Source of the DNA: Streptomyces sp. NBC_01428
Lineage (GTDB): Bacteria > Actinomycetota > Actinomycetes > Streptomycetales > Streptomycetaceae
DNA length: 64,000 nt
Assembly (NCBI RefSeq): GCF_036231965.1
Contig: NZ_CP109499.1
Coordinates: forward strand, 2,914,001-2,978,000
Reading direction: 5' to 3'
Shown here: piece after piece, positions 8,846 to 17,655 of the stretch
Position numbering within the stretch: the first letter of the stretch is position 1
Layout of the letters: each line of letters opens with the position of its first letter
The notes under the pieces: model-generated
Databases searched by the model: none
Told to the model about the DNA's origin: nothing
Seen by the model: only the letters and a program-made list of their open reading frames with translations
Position numbers and translations under genes: made by a program

Positions 8846-10467
8846 ACCGGTGCGCCGATCGCCATCGGCACCCCGCGCGGAACCCCGGTGCGCAGCTGGA
8901 GGGCGAGGGCCACGTCACCGGCGTCGGGGCGGTCGTGTCCCGACAGGTCCGCGACCGTCCAGGCGACGCGGAGCACCCGGTCCAGGCCCCGGGCCGTGAG
9001 CAGTCCGCGCTCCAGGCTCCGCTCGGCGTCGTCCATCGCGCCCGGCACCGCCTGCCACCGGCTGCGCAGCTCACGCCCCGGGACCTCGCTGTTGGTGTGC
9101 CAGGGCGTCCCGGTGAGACGGGCTGCGGTCCGCTCGCGGGCGGCGCGCACCCGCTCGGCGACGATCCTGGTGGCCTCGCCCTGGGCGCCCCGCGCGGTGA
9201 GTTCCGACCGGGTGACGGGCTCCACCTCGACGCGCAGGTCGACCCGGTCGAGCAGGGGTCCGGACAGCCGTGCCTGGTAACGGCGGATGGCCGAGGGCGG
9301 GCATTCGCAGAAGTCGTTCGTCACGCTGAAGCGGCCGCAGGGGCACGGGTTGGCGGCCAGCACCATCAGGAACTTCGCGGGAAACCGCACGACGCCGGCG
9401 CTGCGCGCGATCACCACGTGTCCCGCTTCCAGCGGCTGGCGCAGGGCGTCGAGGACGAAGCCGCTGAACTCCGGCGCCTCGTCCAGGAAGAGGATTCCGC
9501 GATGGGCCAGGGACACCGCGCCGGGTCGCGCGAGGCCTTTGCCGCCGCCGACGAGGGACTGCATGGTCGCGGAGTGGTGCGGCGCGCAGTAGGGGGCGAT
9601 GTCGACCATCGGTTTGCCGGGCGGGAGCAGGCCGGCCACGGAGTGGATCGCGGTCACCTCCAGGGACTCCTGCCGGGACAGCCGCGGCATGAGGGACGGC
9701 ATCCGTTCGGCGAGCATCGTCTTGCCCGCCCCGGGCGGACCCTGCAGGAAGACATGGTGCCCTCCGGCCGCCGCCACCTCCATCGCCGTGCGGGCCGACA
9801 ACTGGCCGACGACGTCGGCGAGATCGTGCCCCTGGTCGTGTTCCGGGACGGCGATGCCGCACAGGCCGGTGGCCTCCCCCGTGCCCGGGACGCGCAGGCC
9901 CGCCAGCAGCGGATCGGGGCGGCCCTGCTCGTCGGGGTTCTCCTCGGGCACCGGTTCGTCGGCGAGCACCGCGATCAGCTGGCGCAGGCTGCGGACGCCG
10001 AGCACCGAGACCCCGGGGACCAGCGACGCCTCGGCCGCGGCGCACTCGGGGACCACCACCTGCTCGTATCCCGCGTCCGCCGCCGCCAGCACCGCCGGGA
10101 GGATCCCGCGGACCGGCCGCACCCTGCCGTCGAGCCCGAGCTCCCCGATCATCACGATGTCGGCGAGCACCCGGGGATCGATCCGCTCGGCGGCTCCCAG
10201 CACCGCGCACGCGACGGCGAGGTCGAATCCCGAACCCCCCTTCGGCACGGAGGCCGGGCTGAGCCCCACCGTCAGTTTCTTCTGCGGCCAGGCGGCGCCG
10301 GAGTTCACGACCGCGGCCCTGACCCGGTCCCGGCTCTCCGTCAGGCTCTTGTCGGGGAGCCCCACCAGGGTGAACGCCGCGACCCCCGGCTCCAGGTCCG
10401 CCTGGACCTCGACGACGACGCCCTCCACGCCCACCAGGGCCACCGAACACGTCCGCGCGAAGCCCAT
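8842..10467 (-). CDS. yifB: YifB/ComM family Mg-chelatase-like AAA+ ATPase
   Basis: AAA+ ATPase of the ComM/YifB family; ComM is a branch-migration helicase acting in transformation. The 541-residue protein begins MGFARTCSVALVGVEG with a Lon-protease-like fold region (about 1-170). The Mg-chelatase-type AAA+ domain has Walker A GPPGAGKTMLAERM and Walker B ILFLDEAPEF. A Cys-bearing segment NPCPCGRF...CECPPSAIRRYQARLSG lies downstream, then the carboxy lid domain. Starts one base after the yraN stop and overlaps dprA by 4 bp. Confidence 0.95.
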   Translation of the reverse strand: MGFARTCSVALVGVEGVVVEVQADLEPGVAAFTLVGLPDKSLTESRDRVRAAVVNSGAAWPQKKLTVGLSPASVPKGGSGFDLAVACAVLGAAERIDPRVLADIVMIGELGLDGRVRPVRGILPAVLAAADAGYEQVVVPECAAAEASLVPGVSVLGVRSLRQLIAVLADEPVPEENPDEQGRPDPLLAGLRVPGTGEATGLCGIAVPEHDQGHDLADVVGQLSARTAMEVAAAGGHHVFLQGPPGAGKTMLAERMPSLMPRLSRQESLEVTAIHSVAGLLPPGKPMVDIAPYCAPHHSATMQSLVGGGKGLARPGAVSLAHRGILFLDEAPEFSGFVLDALRQPLEAGHVVIARSAGVVRFPAKFLMVLAANPCPCGRFSVTNDFCECPPSAIRRYQARLSGPLLDRVDLRVEVEPVTRSELTARGAQGEATRIVAERVRAARERTAARLTGTPWHTNSEVPGRELRSRWQAVPGAMDDAERSLERGLLTARGLDRVLRVAWTVADLSGHDRPDAGDVALALQLRTGVPRGVPMAIGAPV

Positions 10468-10468
10468 C

Positions 10469-10864
10469 TCAGGCCACCCCCCGCGCGTGCTCGACCACGG
10501 GCGCGCCGCGGTCGGGGAGGACGATGCCGATCAGGTCGATGCGGACTCCACCCGGTGGGGCTCCTCCGTGTTCCTGGAGCCAGCGCTCGGCGAGGCCCCG
10601 CAGCCGACCGGCCTTGGCCGGTGTCACGGCCGCCATCGGGTGCTGGAACGTGCCGGCCCTGCGGGTCTTGACCTCGCAGAGGACGAGCGCGTCGCCGTCC
10701 CGCGCCACGATGTCGATCTCGCCCGTCCTGCCGGACCGCCAGTTGCGCGCCAGGACCGTCATACCGGCCTCGGTCAGCCGTCGTGCGGCCAGATCCTCGC
10801 CGTACCTGCCCAGTGCGTTGCGTGCGTCGTTGTGTGCGTTGTCCCGTGCCTCGGTCGTCTTCAT
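10469..10864 (-). CDS. yraN: YraN (UPF0102) nuclease-fold protein
   Basis: Small protein with an endonuclease-like fold, function not well established. ATG 10864 (MKTTEARDN) is preceded by GGAGG and gives 131 residues, the family norm. The open frame upstream to 11176 is not conserved. Motifs: [33 protein letters not shown], the latter holding the E-D-E..K pattern of the PD-(D/E)xK-like fold, and [15 protein letters not shown] helix (here [11 protein letters not shown]). Lies upstream of yifB and dprA, a conserved association. Confidence 0.93.
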   Translation of the reverse strand: MKTTEARDNAHNDARNALGRYGEDLAARRLTEAGMTVLARNWRSGRTGEIDIVARDGDALVLCEVKTRRAGTFQHPMAAVTPAKAGRLRGLAERWLQEHGGAPPGGVRIDLIGIVLPDRGAPVVEHARGVA

Positions 10865-10984
10865 GTCGGCACCACCTCCGGCCTCCACACTGAGGCCGCG
10901 CCGCGCGGCTTGTGGATCTTGGTGGACAGCCGCGCGACTGTGGACATGCCCGTCACCCACACGAGTCACTGCGGAGAAACACGA

Positions 10985-11012
10985 AGGCCGGGAACCCCTC
11001 GGTCCCCGGCCT
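10985..11012 (-). terminator. Terminator-like hairpin after the DUF2469 gene
   Basis: 8-bp stem AGGCCGGG (10985-10992) with CCCGGCCT (11005-11012) and a 12-base loop, about 53 bases beyond the DUF2469 stop and before yraN. Confidence 0.55.
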
Positions 11013-11064
11013 CGCCGGCCCACTGTCCGGCCGGACCTCAGTCGGCCGCCCGGCCGCCTTCGAG

Positions 11065-11373
11065 TCAGCCGCCCGGCAGCTCCAGATCGCTCTTGTTCAG
11101 CTCCTCGATGTTCACGTCCTTGAATGTGAGGACGCGCACCTGCTTCACGAAGCGAGCGGGCCGGTACATGTCCCACACCCAGGCATCCGCCATGGACACC
11201 TCGAAAAACACCTCACCCTGGACCGAGTGCACCTGCATCTCGTAGTCGTTGGTGAGGTAGAAGCGCCGTTCGGTCTCGATCACATATTTGAACAGACCGA
11301 CGACGTCGCGGTACTCCCGATAGAGCTTCAGCTCCATCTCGGTCTCGTACTTCTCGAGGTCCTCGGCGCTCAT
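11065..11373 (-). CDS. DUF2469 family protein
   Basis: 102-residue protein of an actinobacterial family with unknown function. ATG 11373 gives [20 protein letters not shown], the typical opening. The sequence is rich in aromatic and acidic residues ([33 protein letters not shown]) and has no signal peptide or membrane segment, so it should be cytosolic. It sits just upstream of yraN, separated by a hairpin. Confidence 0.9.
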   Translation of the reverse strand: MSAEDLEKYETEMELKLYREYRDVVGLFKYVIETERRFYLTNDYEMQVHSVQGEVFFEVSMADAWVWDMYRPARFVKQVRVLTFKDVNIEELNKSDLELPGG

Positions 11374-11428
11374 GGCATGTTCCCCTTCAGCCGTGCGTCC
11401 CCCTATTGTGCGCCAGCCCCGGGAACCC

Positions 11429-11953
11429 CTAGACGATTTCCGTGTCGAGGATCTCGGGCGTGGCCGGGGGACCCTCGTCGAGCACCCTGCGGAGCAGCCC
11501 GGCGAGCTTGGTCGGATACACCGTCTCATGTGCCTCGGTCAGTTCCCGGCACGTCCACCAGCGCGCTCCGGCGACGCTGCGCCGTTCCAGGTCGGTCAGT
11601 GCGGTGGCCGCCGTGGCCGTCTGGGTCGTACGGGCCAGGAAGTACCACTCGTCCTGGTGCCAGCGCTGCCCGGCGAACGAGAAGGCGCAGATCCGTTGCC
11701 ACAGCACCGGGCCCAGCTCGACCTCCGTGATACCGGTCTCCTCCAGGAGTTCCCGCAGCGCGGCCTGCTCCCGGGTCTCGTCCCCCTCCAGACCGCCGCC
11801 CGGGGTGAACCACCAGTCGTCCGAGGGATCGTCCGGCTCGTGCCCGTGCAGGAGAAGGACACGGTCCTGCGGATCGAGCAGGACGACCCGGGCGACCCTG
11901 CGCAGACCGCCCTCGGGCGTCTCCTCGCGGTCGTCCGTCGGCTCAGCGGACAC
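11429..11953 (-). CDS. NUDIX hydrolase
   Basis: Hydrolyses a nucleoside-diphosphate-linked substrate, identity unknown. The Nudix box is complete: GGLEGDETREQAALRELLEE followed by TGI, i.e. G-x5-E-x7-R-E-L-x-E-E-x-G. The GTG at 11953 (VSAEPTDD) overlaps the sipZ stop by 11 bp and gives 174 residues. The open frame runs upstream to 12037 inside sipZ without similarity. Translational coupling to sipZ indicates the two are in one transcript, the usual layout downstream of the Streptomyces sip cluster. Confidence 0.9.
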   Translation of the reverse strand: MSAEPTDDREETPEGGLRRVARVVLLDPQDRVLLLHGHEPDDPSDDWWFTPGGGLEGDETREQAALRELLEETGITEVELGPVLWQRICAFSFAGQRWHQDEWYFLARTTQTATAATALTDLERRSVAGARWWTCRELTEAHETVYPTKLAGLLRRVLDEGPPATPEILDTEIV

Positions 11954-12716
11954 CGGCGGGCTCCGTCTTCGTGCGGGATCGGCCGGCCCGCTTGGCGATG
12001 GGCCCGTAGGCGGCGCCGCCCAGCACGAGCACGGCACCGGCGATCACCGCGGCGACGATCGTGCGGAGCGGGCCCGGCTGGGACAGGGCACCGAGGGGCT
12101 CGAAACCGCTGGGGCGTTCGAGCATGCCGTTCATGGGCCAGGCGACGGCGTCGACCCGCGCGGACACGGCACCGCGCGCCACGGTGCCGCCGGCGGCGTC
12201 CGTCAGATGCGCGGTGGAGTCGAGGGAGCCCTGCCGCTCGTCGCCGAGCAGGAACAGGCGGCCCTTGGGGACCTTCACGGTGGGGAAGTTGGTGATCTCG
12301 GCGAGGCTGCCCTCGGGCAGATACGGCTCGTCGATCTGCTTTCCGTTGACGGTCAGCTTGCCCTTGGTGCAGCAGGAGACCGTGTCACCGCCGACGGCGA
12401 CCACGCGCTTGACCACGGACGCGTTGGTGACCCACGCCTTGTCCTTGAAGACGACGACGTCACCGCGGCGGACGTCGCTTCCGTCGATGCGCTGCGCGAG
12501 GACCCGGTCGCCCACGTTGATCGTCGGCGCCATCGAGCTGGTGGGCACCGTGTACGGCAGGTAGACCACCGCTCCCCAGGCGAACCCACCGAGGAACAGC
12601 ACCAGGCCCAGCGCGACGGCCAGCCCGGACAACCGCTGTCCGACCTTGCTGCCCGCCTGGTCCCTGGCCACGCCACCGCTGCGCGGGGCCGTACGTGTTG
12701 CGCTCTCGCCACCCAT
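11943..12716 (-). CDS. sipZ: Type I signal peptidase SipZ-like
   Basis: Membrane serine protease that removes signal peptides from Sec and Tat exported proteins. ATG 12716 (MGGESATRTAP) gives 257 residues. An in-frame start at 12770 is possible. One amino-terminal membrane anchor (LAVALGLVLFLGGFAWGAVV) and a second, carboxy-terminal one (IVAAVIAGAVLVLGGAAYGP). Catalytic Ser is in PTSSMAPTI and Lys in VVKRVVAVGGDT. The conserved box E, usually GDNRxxSxDSR, reads GDERQGSLDS here. It is separated from sipY by a strong hairpin and shares a transcript with the NUDIX gene. Confidence 0.93.
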   Translation of the reverse strand: MGGESATRTAPRSGGVARDQAGSKVGQRLSGLAVALGLVLFLGGFAWGAVVYLPYTVPTSSMAPTINVGDRVLAQRIDGSDVRRGDVVVFKDKAWVTNASVVKRVVAVGGDTVSCCTKGKLTVNGKQIDEPYLPEGSLAEITNFPTVKVPKGRLFLLGDERQGSLDSTAHLTDAAGGTVARGAVSARVDAVAWPMNGMLERPSGFEPLGALSQPGPLRTIVAAVIAGAVLVLGGAAYGPIAKRAGRSRTKTEPAGVR

Positions 12717-12871
12717 GGGACCGCACCCTACCCGGGGGTACGGTCCGCGGTCAGCCCATGGTTCGGACAACGATCACGGGCCCGGGCGCCATGTGGAAGA
12801 CCTGTGCGGATCGGCGGTGCGCGGGGTGTTCACGGGACGCGTGCCGGTCGTCGGTCCCGCCGGAACGGGCA

Positions 12872-12910
12872 GGGGCCGGTCGCTCCGGATACTCCGGGGC
12901 GACCGGCCCC
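12872..12910 (-). terminator. Strong terminator after sipY
   Basis: Perfect 12-bp stem GGGGCCGGTCGC (12872-12883) with its complement at 12899-12910 and a 15-base loop, 23 bases past the sipY stop. It separates the sipW-sipX-sipY transcript from sipZ. Confidence 0.8.
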
Positions 12911-12933
12911 GAAGACCGGGGACGACCAGGTCG

Positions 12934-13881
12934 TCAGTCGTCCTTGGACGCCTTGCGCCTGCGGCGCACCAGCACGAGCGGCACCGCGCCGACGAGCGCG
13001 ACGGCGCCGGGCGCCGTGACCGCGGCGGCCGCCTTGGCGTTCAGGCCGGACTGGTCGAAGGTGTCCGGGACCGGAAGGGTGCCCCAGCGGTTGATCGGCC
13101 AGGCCTTGACGATGGCACGGCCGACGACGTCGTCCACCGGGACCATGCCGTGGTGCTTGTCGGCCTGGTTGTAGCGGGAGTCCCGCGAGTTCTGGCGGTG
13201 GTCGCCCATCACCCAGATCATGCCCTTGGGGACCTTGACCTTGAACTGGCCGCCCTCGTCGTCCTGGCTGCACGGGGTGTTCCCCGCGTAGACGAACGAG
13301 GAGTCGTTCAGTGCCTTGCCGTTGACCTTCAGGGGGCCGGTGCCCTTGCACTCGACGGTGTCGCCGCCGACGCCGATGACGCGCTTGATCAGGTCCTTCT
13401 CCTCGGCGGACGGCATCAGGCCGATCCAGCTCAGGAAGGTCTGCAGGGCGTTCGGGTCGGCGGTGGGCTCGCCCGCCAGCCAGTTGTCGGGGTCGTGGAA
13501 GACGACGACCTCGCCGCGCTCCGGCTCGGAACCGAACCACGGGGTCAGCTTGTCGACCAGGACGCGGTCACCCTGCTGGAGGGTGTTCTGCATCGAGTCC
13601 GAGGGGATCGAGAACGCCTGCACCAGGAACGTCTTGATGAGGAGCGCGAGCACCAGGGCGATGCCGATCAGGATCGGCAGCTCCTTCCAGAAGGAGCGCT
13701 GCTTTCTGGCGTTCGGGTCCTGCTCGGAACGCCCGGTCGAGGCGTCACCGCCCTCGGAACCACTGCCCGAACCCGACCCGTCCTCCACGCCGGGGGCAGC
13801 CGCATCGTCGGGCCGCTCCGGCTGCCCTTCGGGACCATCGTGTCCGGACCGTGCGCCGACCGCCACATCCCCCACATCCAC
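12934..13881 (-). CDS. sipY: Type I signal peptidase SipY-like
   Basis: 315-residue signal peptidase with a long acidic Gly/Ser-rich cytosolic amino tail (about 60 residues), a membrane segment (ELPILIGIALVLALLIKTF), catalytic Ser in IPSDSMQNTL, Lys in DLIKRVIGVGGDT, box E in VMGDHRQNSRDSR, and a carboxy-terminal membrane anchor followed by RRRRKASKDD. The GTG at 13881 has GAGTGAGGA directly upstream. This start lies inside sipX, whose frame continues another 137 bp, an unusually long overlap. A later start (GTG 13788) has no ribosome site. Confidence 0.93.
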   Translation of the reverse strand: MDVGDVAVGARSGHDGPEGQPERPDDAAAPGVEDGSGSGSGSEGGDASTGRSEQDPNARKQRSFWKELPILIGIALVLALLIKTFLVQAFSIPSDSMQNTLQQGDRVLVDKLTPWFGSEPERGEVVVFHDPDNWLAGEPTADPNALQTFLSWIGLMPSAEEKDLIKRVIGVGGDTVECKGTGPLKVNGKALNDSSFVYAGNTPCSQDDEGGQFKVKVPKGMIWVMGDHRQNSRDSRYNQADKHHGMVPVDDVVGRAIVKAWPINRWGTLPVPDTFDQSGLNAKAAAAVTAPGAVALVGAVPLVLVRRRRKASKDD

Positions 13882-14851
13882 TCCTCACTCCGTGCCGCCG
13901 CCCGCGCCGTATTCGGCGCAGGCCCACCACTCCCATAACGAGCGGGAGTTCCGCAGGGCTCGGGAGCGGGATCAATCCGTCTGGATCCGCAGGGGCCACC
14001 CTATGCGACAGCGCCGAGGCGGCGGTCGACGCTCCAGGCGCGTCGGCCACGGTCGAAAACGTGCTCGGCTCGCGCAGTCGGGTCCAGTGGCCGATGGGCC
14101 ATCCGATGATCATGGCCCGGCCCACGATCGACTTCTCGGAGACGGTACCGCTGAACTTGTCGGTCCGGTGGTAACGGGAGTCCGCGGAGTTGCCCCGGTG
14201 GTCGCCGAGGACGAACAGGCGCCCCTCGGGCACCTTGACCTCGAAGGCGAAGTCGGACGGCTTGTCGCCCGCGAAGATGTACGGCTCCGTCAGCGGGGTG
14301 CCGTTGACCGTCACACGGCCCTGCGCGTCACAGCACTTGACGGTGTCGCCACCGACGCCGACGACCCGCTTGATGAGGTCCTTCTCGTTGTCGGACGGCA
14401 GCAGGCCGATGAAGGTCAGCCCCTGCTTGAACTGCTTGACGACCACGGGGTCGTCCTTCTTCTTGGTCTCCTCGGCGGTGAGCCACCCACCGGGGTCCTT
14501 GAAGACGACGACGTCACCGCGCGAGGGCTCGGAGCCGAACCACGGGGTGAACTTGTCGACCAGGACACGGTCGCCGATCTGGATCGTGTTCTCCATGGAA
14601 CCCGACGGGATCACGAAGGCCTGGACGAGAAAGGTCTTGAGGACCAGGGCGATGAGGACGGCGACGCCGACGAGGAGGGGTATCTCCTTGGCCGCGGAGC
14701 GCCGTCTGCGCCGCTTGATCTTCCGCGCGAGCTTGCGCCGCTCCACCCTGCTGGGACGGGCGGCTCCTCCGGAGGCCCGCCGGGTGCCGGTCGGCAGCAG
14801 GTTCTCCATGGCGCTCGTGGGGGCTCCGCGAGGCCGTCCGCGGTTACCCAT
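13745..14851 (-). CDS. sipX: Type I signal peptidase SipX-like
   Basis: Signal peptidase with a basic amino region (VERRKLARKIKRRRRRS), membrane segment (IPLLVGVAVLIALVLKTFL), catalytic Ser in IPSGSMENTI, Lys in DLIKRVVGVGGDT and box E VLGDHRGNSADSR. ATG 14851 or GTG 14857 may be the start; both overlap the sipW stop. The carboxy end runs to 13745, 137 bp into sipY. The last ~75 residues are Gly/Arg/Cys-rich (for example GVRSGCGGCGGRRTVRT) and, unlike the sister enzymes, give no second membrane anchor after PLVMGVVG. This looks like out-of-frame sequence and could reflect a shifted carboxy end. Confidence 0.9.
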   Translation of the reverse strand: MGNRGRPRGAPTSAMENLLPTGTRRASGGAARPSRVERRKLARKIKRRRRRSAAKEIPLLVGVAVLIALVLKTFLVQAFVIPSGSMENTIQIGDRVLVDKFTPWFGSEPSRGDVVVFKDPGGWLTAEETKKKDDPVVVKQFKQGLTFIGLLPSDNEKDLIKRVVGVGGDTVKCCDAQGRVTVNGTPLTEPYIFAGDKPSDFAFEVKVPEGRLFVLGDHRGNSADSRYHRTDKFSGTVSEKSIVGRAMIIGWPIGHWTRLREPSTFSTVADAPGASTAASALSHRVAPADPDGLIPLPSPAELPLVMGVVGLRRIRRGRRHGVRSGCGGCGGRRTVRTRWSRRAAGAARRCGCPRRGGRVGFGQWFRGR

Positions 14852-15560
14852 GGGCACCGCCGGCGGCGGGCACGCGCGCGTAGGCGTCGGGTCGGCTCAG
14901 CCGGGTCCAGTGGCCCGCGGGCCAGGCGATGAAGTCGGCCCGGCCGATCACGTCACCGACGGGGATCATGCCGCCGCCGGGCGAGCCCAGATGGTCGCGG
15001 GAGTCGCTGGAGCGGCTGCGGTGGTCACCGAGGACGAAGAGCGATCCGTCGGGCACGCGGACGTCGAAGGGCACGTCCGAGGGGCTGTCGCCCCGGTGGA
15101 GAAACGCCGACTCGTCGACCGACCGGTCGTTCACCTCGAGTCTCCCCTCCCTGTCGCAGCAGACCACGTGGTCTCCCCCTACCCCCACAACGCGCTTGAC
15201 GTAGTCTGCGCTCCCGAAATAACCGGTGCCGTCGAACACGACGACGTCGCCCCGCCGCGGTTCGGAACCGAAACGGTACGCCAACTTATTTACGAGAACG
15301 CGGTCCCCGATCCTCAATCCGGACTCCATCGAGCCGCTGGGAATCTGGAACGGCTGCATCACGAAGCGGCTGAGCAGGAGCAGGAAGACGAGGCAGACCA
15401 GCACCGTCAGGGTGATCCACCCGCCCGGGAGCCACTCGGCGGCCCGGCCCGCCAACGCGAAACGCGACCGTCCCTCCGGCCGCTCCGTGTCCGAGATCTC
15501 CTCGGAGGCGGAAGGGCGGGAGGAGCGGTCGCGCTCCACGTGCTGTGCTTCGGTGTCCAT
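14844..15560 (-). CDS. sipW: Type I signal peptidase SipW-like
   Basis: First gene of the sipW-sipX-sipY transcript. 238 residues: acidic amino tail, one membrane segment (ITLTVLVCLVFLLLLSRFVM), catalytic Ser in IPSGSMESGL, Lys in DYVKRVVGVGGDH and box E VLGDHRSRSSDSR. Unlike SipY and SipZ there is no second, carboxy-terminal membrane segment, so it should be anchored once. This differs from the mostly two-anchor pattern described for the Streptomyces quartet. Follows rplS after 80 bp and overlaps sipX by 8 to 14 bp. Confidence 0.93.
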   Translation of the reverse strand: MDTEAQHVERDRSSRPSASEEISDTERPEGRSRFALAGRAAEWLPGGWITLTVLVCLVFLLLLSRFVMQPFQIPSGSMESGLRIGDRVLVNKLAYRFGSEPRRGDVVVFDGTGYFGSADYVKRVVGVGGDHVVCCDREGRLEVNDRSVDESAFLHRGDSPSDVPFDVRVPDGSLFVLGDHRSRSSDSRDHLGSPGGGMIPVGDVIGRADFIAWPAGHWTRLSRPDAYARVPAAGGAHG

Positions 15561-15640
15561 CGGGGCCAGATGCTATCCGGCCTCCATGAGACGCCTTCTT
15601 ACCGGCTCGGTCGCCGACGCGTCACGTCGACGGCACGGGC

Positions 15641-15991
15641 TCAGCGGTCGCGCTTCTCCTTGATCTTCGCGGCCTTGCCGCGCAGGTCACGGAGGTAGTA
15701 CAGCTTGGCGCGACGCACGTCACCACGGGTGACGACCTCGATCTTCTCGACGATCGGGGTGTGCACCGGGAAGGTGCGCTCGACGCCGACGGAGAACGAG
15801 ACCTTGCGGACCGAGAAGGTCTCCCGGACACCGGCGCCCTGGCGGCGGATGACTACGCCCTTGAACTGCTGCACACGGGAGCGGTTGCCCTCGATGACGC
15901 GGACGTGGACGTTGACGGTGTCACCCGGGCGGAACGCCGGGATGTCGGTGCGCAGCGACGCGCTGTCGACGTTGTCGAGCAGGTGAGTCAT
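15641..15991 (-). CDS. rplS: 50S ribosomal protein L19
   Basis: Large-subunit protein at the 30S-50S interface. 116 residues with the family features [52 protein letters not shown] and the basic end [19 protein letters not shown]. Full length. It is read downstream of trmD across a 131-bp gap, part of the rpsP-khpA-rimM-trmD-rplS block. Confidence 0.98.
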   Translation of the reverse strand: MTHLLDNVDSASLRTDIPAFRPGDTVNVHVRVIEGNRSRVQQFKGVVIRRQGAGVRETFSVRKVSFSVGVERTFPVHTPIVEKIEVVTRGDVRRAKLYYLRDLRGKAAKIKEKRDR

Positions 15992-16122
15992 GTGTGTCTG
16001 CTTTCTTCGTCAATGCCACAGGTCATCGACGGGAGAGGATTCCGAGATGATGCTGCCTCGTCGGGACGGGCGTCGTGTCCCCCTGTGGCAGGGGCGCACG
16101 CCGGACGACAAAGAGCAGCGGC

Positions 16123-16944
16123 CTATTCTTCCACGACCTCCGGGCTGCGCCCAAATCGGCCGTCGGGACCCGGCCGCCAGCCCAGGATCGAGAGCATCTC
16201 GCGGTCCTTCTTGTCGAAGGTGGACGGGTCGCAGCGCTCGATGAGGTCGGGCCGGTTCGCCGTCGTACGGCGCAGGGCCCCGTCGCGGCGCCAGCGGGCG
16301 ATCTTCCCGTGGTGACCGCTGACCAGCACGTCGGGGATCTCGCGGCCGCGCCACTCGGGGGGCTTGGTGTACACCGGCCCCTCCAGGAGGTTGGCCATGG
16401 CGCCGGGGGCGAAGGAGTCGTCCCGGTGCGACTCGGCGTTGCCGAGCACACCCGGCAGCAGCCGGGCCACGGCCTCGGTGACGACGAGCACGGCCGCCTC
16501 CCCGCCGGCGAGCACGTAGTCGCCGATGGAGACCTCGTAGACAGGCATCCGGGTCGCGTACTCGTCGATGACGCGGCGGTCGATGCCCTCGTAGCGCGCG
16601 GGCGTGAAGACCAGCCAGGGGCGCTCGGAGAGCTCGACGGCGAGTTCCTGGGTGAAGGGGCGTCCGCTGGGCGTGGGGACGACGAGCACGGGCCCGTGGG
16701 AGCCGGTCTCGTAGCCGTCCGCGAGGGCGGAGTCCAGCGCGTCGCCCCACGGCTCGGTCTTCATGACCATGCCGGGGCCGCCGCCGTACGGGGTGTCGTC
16801 GACCGTGTTGTGGCGGTCGTACGTCCAGTCCCGGAGGTCGTGCACGTGGACGTTCAACTGCCCACGCGCGCGTGCCTTGCCGACGAGGGAGACGTTCAGG
16901 GGCTCCAGGTACTCGGGGAAGATCGTGACGACGTCGAGCCGCAT
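16123..16944 (-). CDS. trmD: tRNA (guanine37-N1)-methyltransferase
   Basis: Methylates G37 next to the anticodon using S-adenosylmethionine, preventing frameshifting. 273 residues. SPOUT-fold knot motifs are present: GGGPGMVMK, IGDYVLAGGEAAVLVVTEA and PGVLGNAESHRDDSF, with HYTRP-type region near VYTKPPEWRGREIPDVLVSG and HHGKIARWRR. The ATG at 16944 overlaps the rimM stop by one base (TGATG), so translation is coupled. Confidence 0.97.
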   Translation of the reverse strand: MRLDVVTIFPEYLEPLNVSLVGKARARGQLNVHVHDLRDWTYDRHNTVDDTPYGGGPGMVMKTEPWGDALDSALADGYETGSHGPVLVVPTPSGRPFTQELAVELSERPWLVFTPARYEGIDRRVIDEYATRMPVYEVSIGDYVLAGGEAAVLVVTEAVARLLPGVLGNAESHRDDSFAPGAMANLLEGPVYTKPPEWRGREIPDVLVSGHHGKIARWRRDGALRRTTANRPDLIERCDPSTFDKKDREMLSILGWRPGPDGRFGRSPEVVEE

Positions 16945-17537
16945 CAGGCGCCCGCCCCCGCGGAGTCCTCGCCGTCGGTGGCGTCACCCTCGTCGTCCTC
17001 GGCGTCGCGGGAGGAGACGATCTCCGCGCGGTCGTCGATCAGACCGGGCGGCGGGTCGATGACGGCCCGCTGCTCCTCCAGGTCGATCTCGACGACGATC
17101 TCCTCGACGAACGGGATCAGCACCTCGGTGCCGTCCTCCCGCTCGACCACGAACAGGTCCTGCGAGGGCAGGTGCGAGATCTCGGTGATCCGGCCGACCG
17201 CGGCACCGTCCGTGGTGAACACGTCCAGATCCATCAGCTGGTGGTCGTAGTACTCCTCCGGGTCCTCCGGAGTCTCGTCCGGGTCGACCTCGGCGATCAG
17301 CAGGGTGTTGCGCAGCGCCTCGGCGCCGGTCCGGTCGCGTACGCCGGCGAAGCGCAGCAGGAGACGGCCGCTGTGGACGCGGCCCGTCTCGATGGTCAGC
17401 GGTCCGGTGGAGGCCGGATCGGTGAGCAGGACGGCACCGGGTCCGAGCCGGAGCTCCGGCTCGTCGGTGCGGACCTCCACGGTGACCTCGCCCTTGATGC
17501 CGTGGGCGCGGCCGACGCGAGCGACTACCAGCTGCAC
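16944..17537 (-). CDS. rimM: Ribosome maturation factor RimM
   Basis: Assists 16S rRNA processing by binding S19 on the 30S head. GTG 17537 ([18 protein letters not shown]) has AGGAG upstream and gives 197 residues. The frame is open upstream to 17714 without similarity. The RimM amino-domain signature is clear, and the PRC-barrel follows ([33 protein letters not shown]). The last ~30 residues are an acidic tail. Coupled to trmD and separated from khpA by a structured 118-bp gap. Confidence 0.96.
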   Translation of the reverse strand: MQLVVARVGRAHGIKGEVTVEVRTDEPELRLGPGAVLLTDPASTGPLTIETGRVHSGRLLLRFAGVRDRTGAEALRNTLLIAEVDPDETPEDPEEYYDHQLMDLDVFTTDGAAVGRITEISHLPSQDLFVVEREDGTEVLIPFVEEIVVEIDLEEQRAVIDPPPGLIDDRAEIVSSRDAEDDEGDATDGEDSAGAGA

Positions 17538-17600
17538 TGTGCTTGATCTCCTGTCGTGTACCGACGGCAATGCCTCGGATGAGGGTGCGCAGACGACTGC

Positions 17601-17640
17601 GGGCCGGGGACGGCTCGTAAGCCCTCCCCGGCCCGAGCCG
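17601..17640 (-). promoter_or_regulatory. Mutually exclusive hairpins between khpA and rimM
   Basis: A 10-bp stem (GGGCCGGGGA at 17601-17610 with 17625-17634) overlaps an alternative 7-bp stem (CGGCTCG at 17611-17617 with CGAGCCG at 17634-17640). The two share base 17634 and interleave, so in the RNA they either compete, as terminator and antiterminator would, or form a pseudoknot. The 10-bp stem alone would also serve as a terminator. Confidence 0.5.
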
Positions 17641-17655
17641 GTGCTGCGTGCTACG

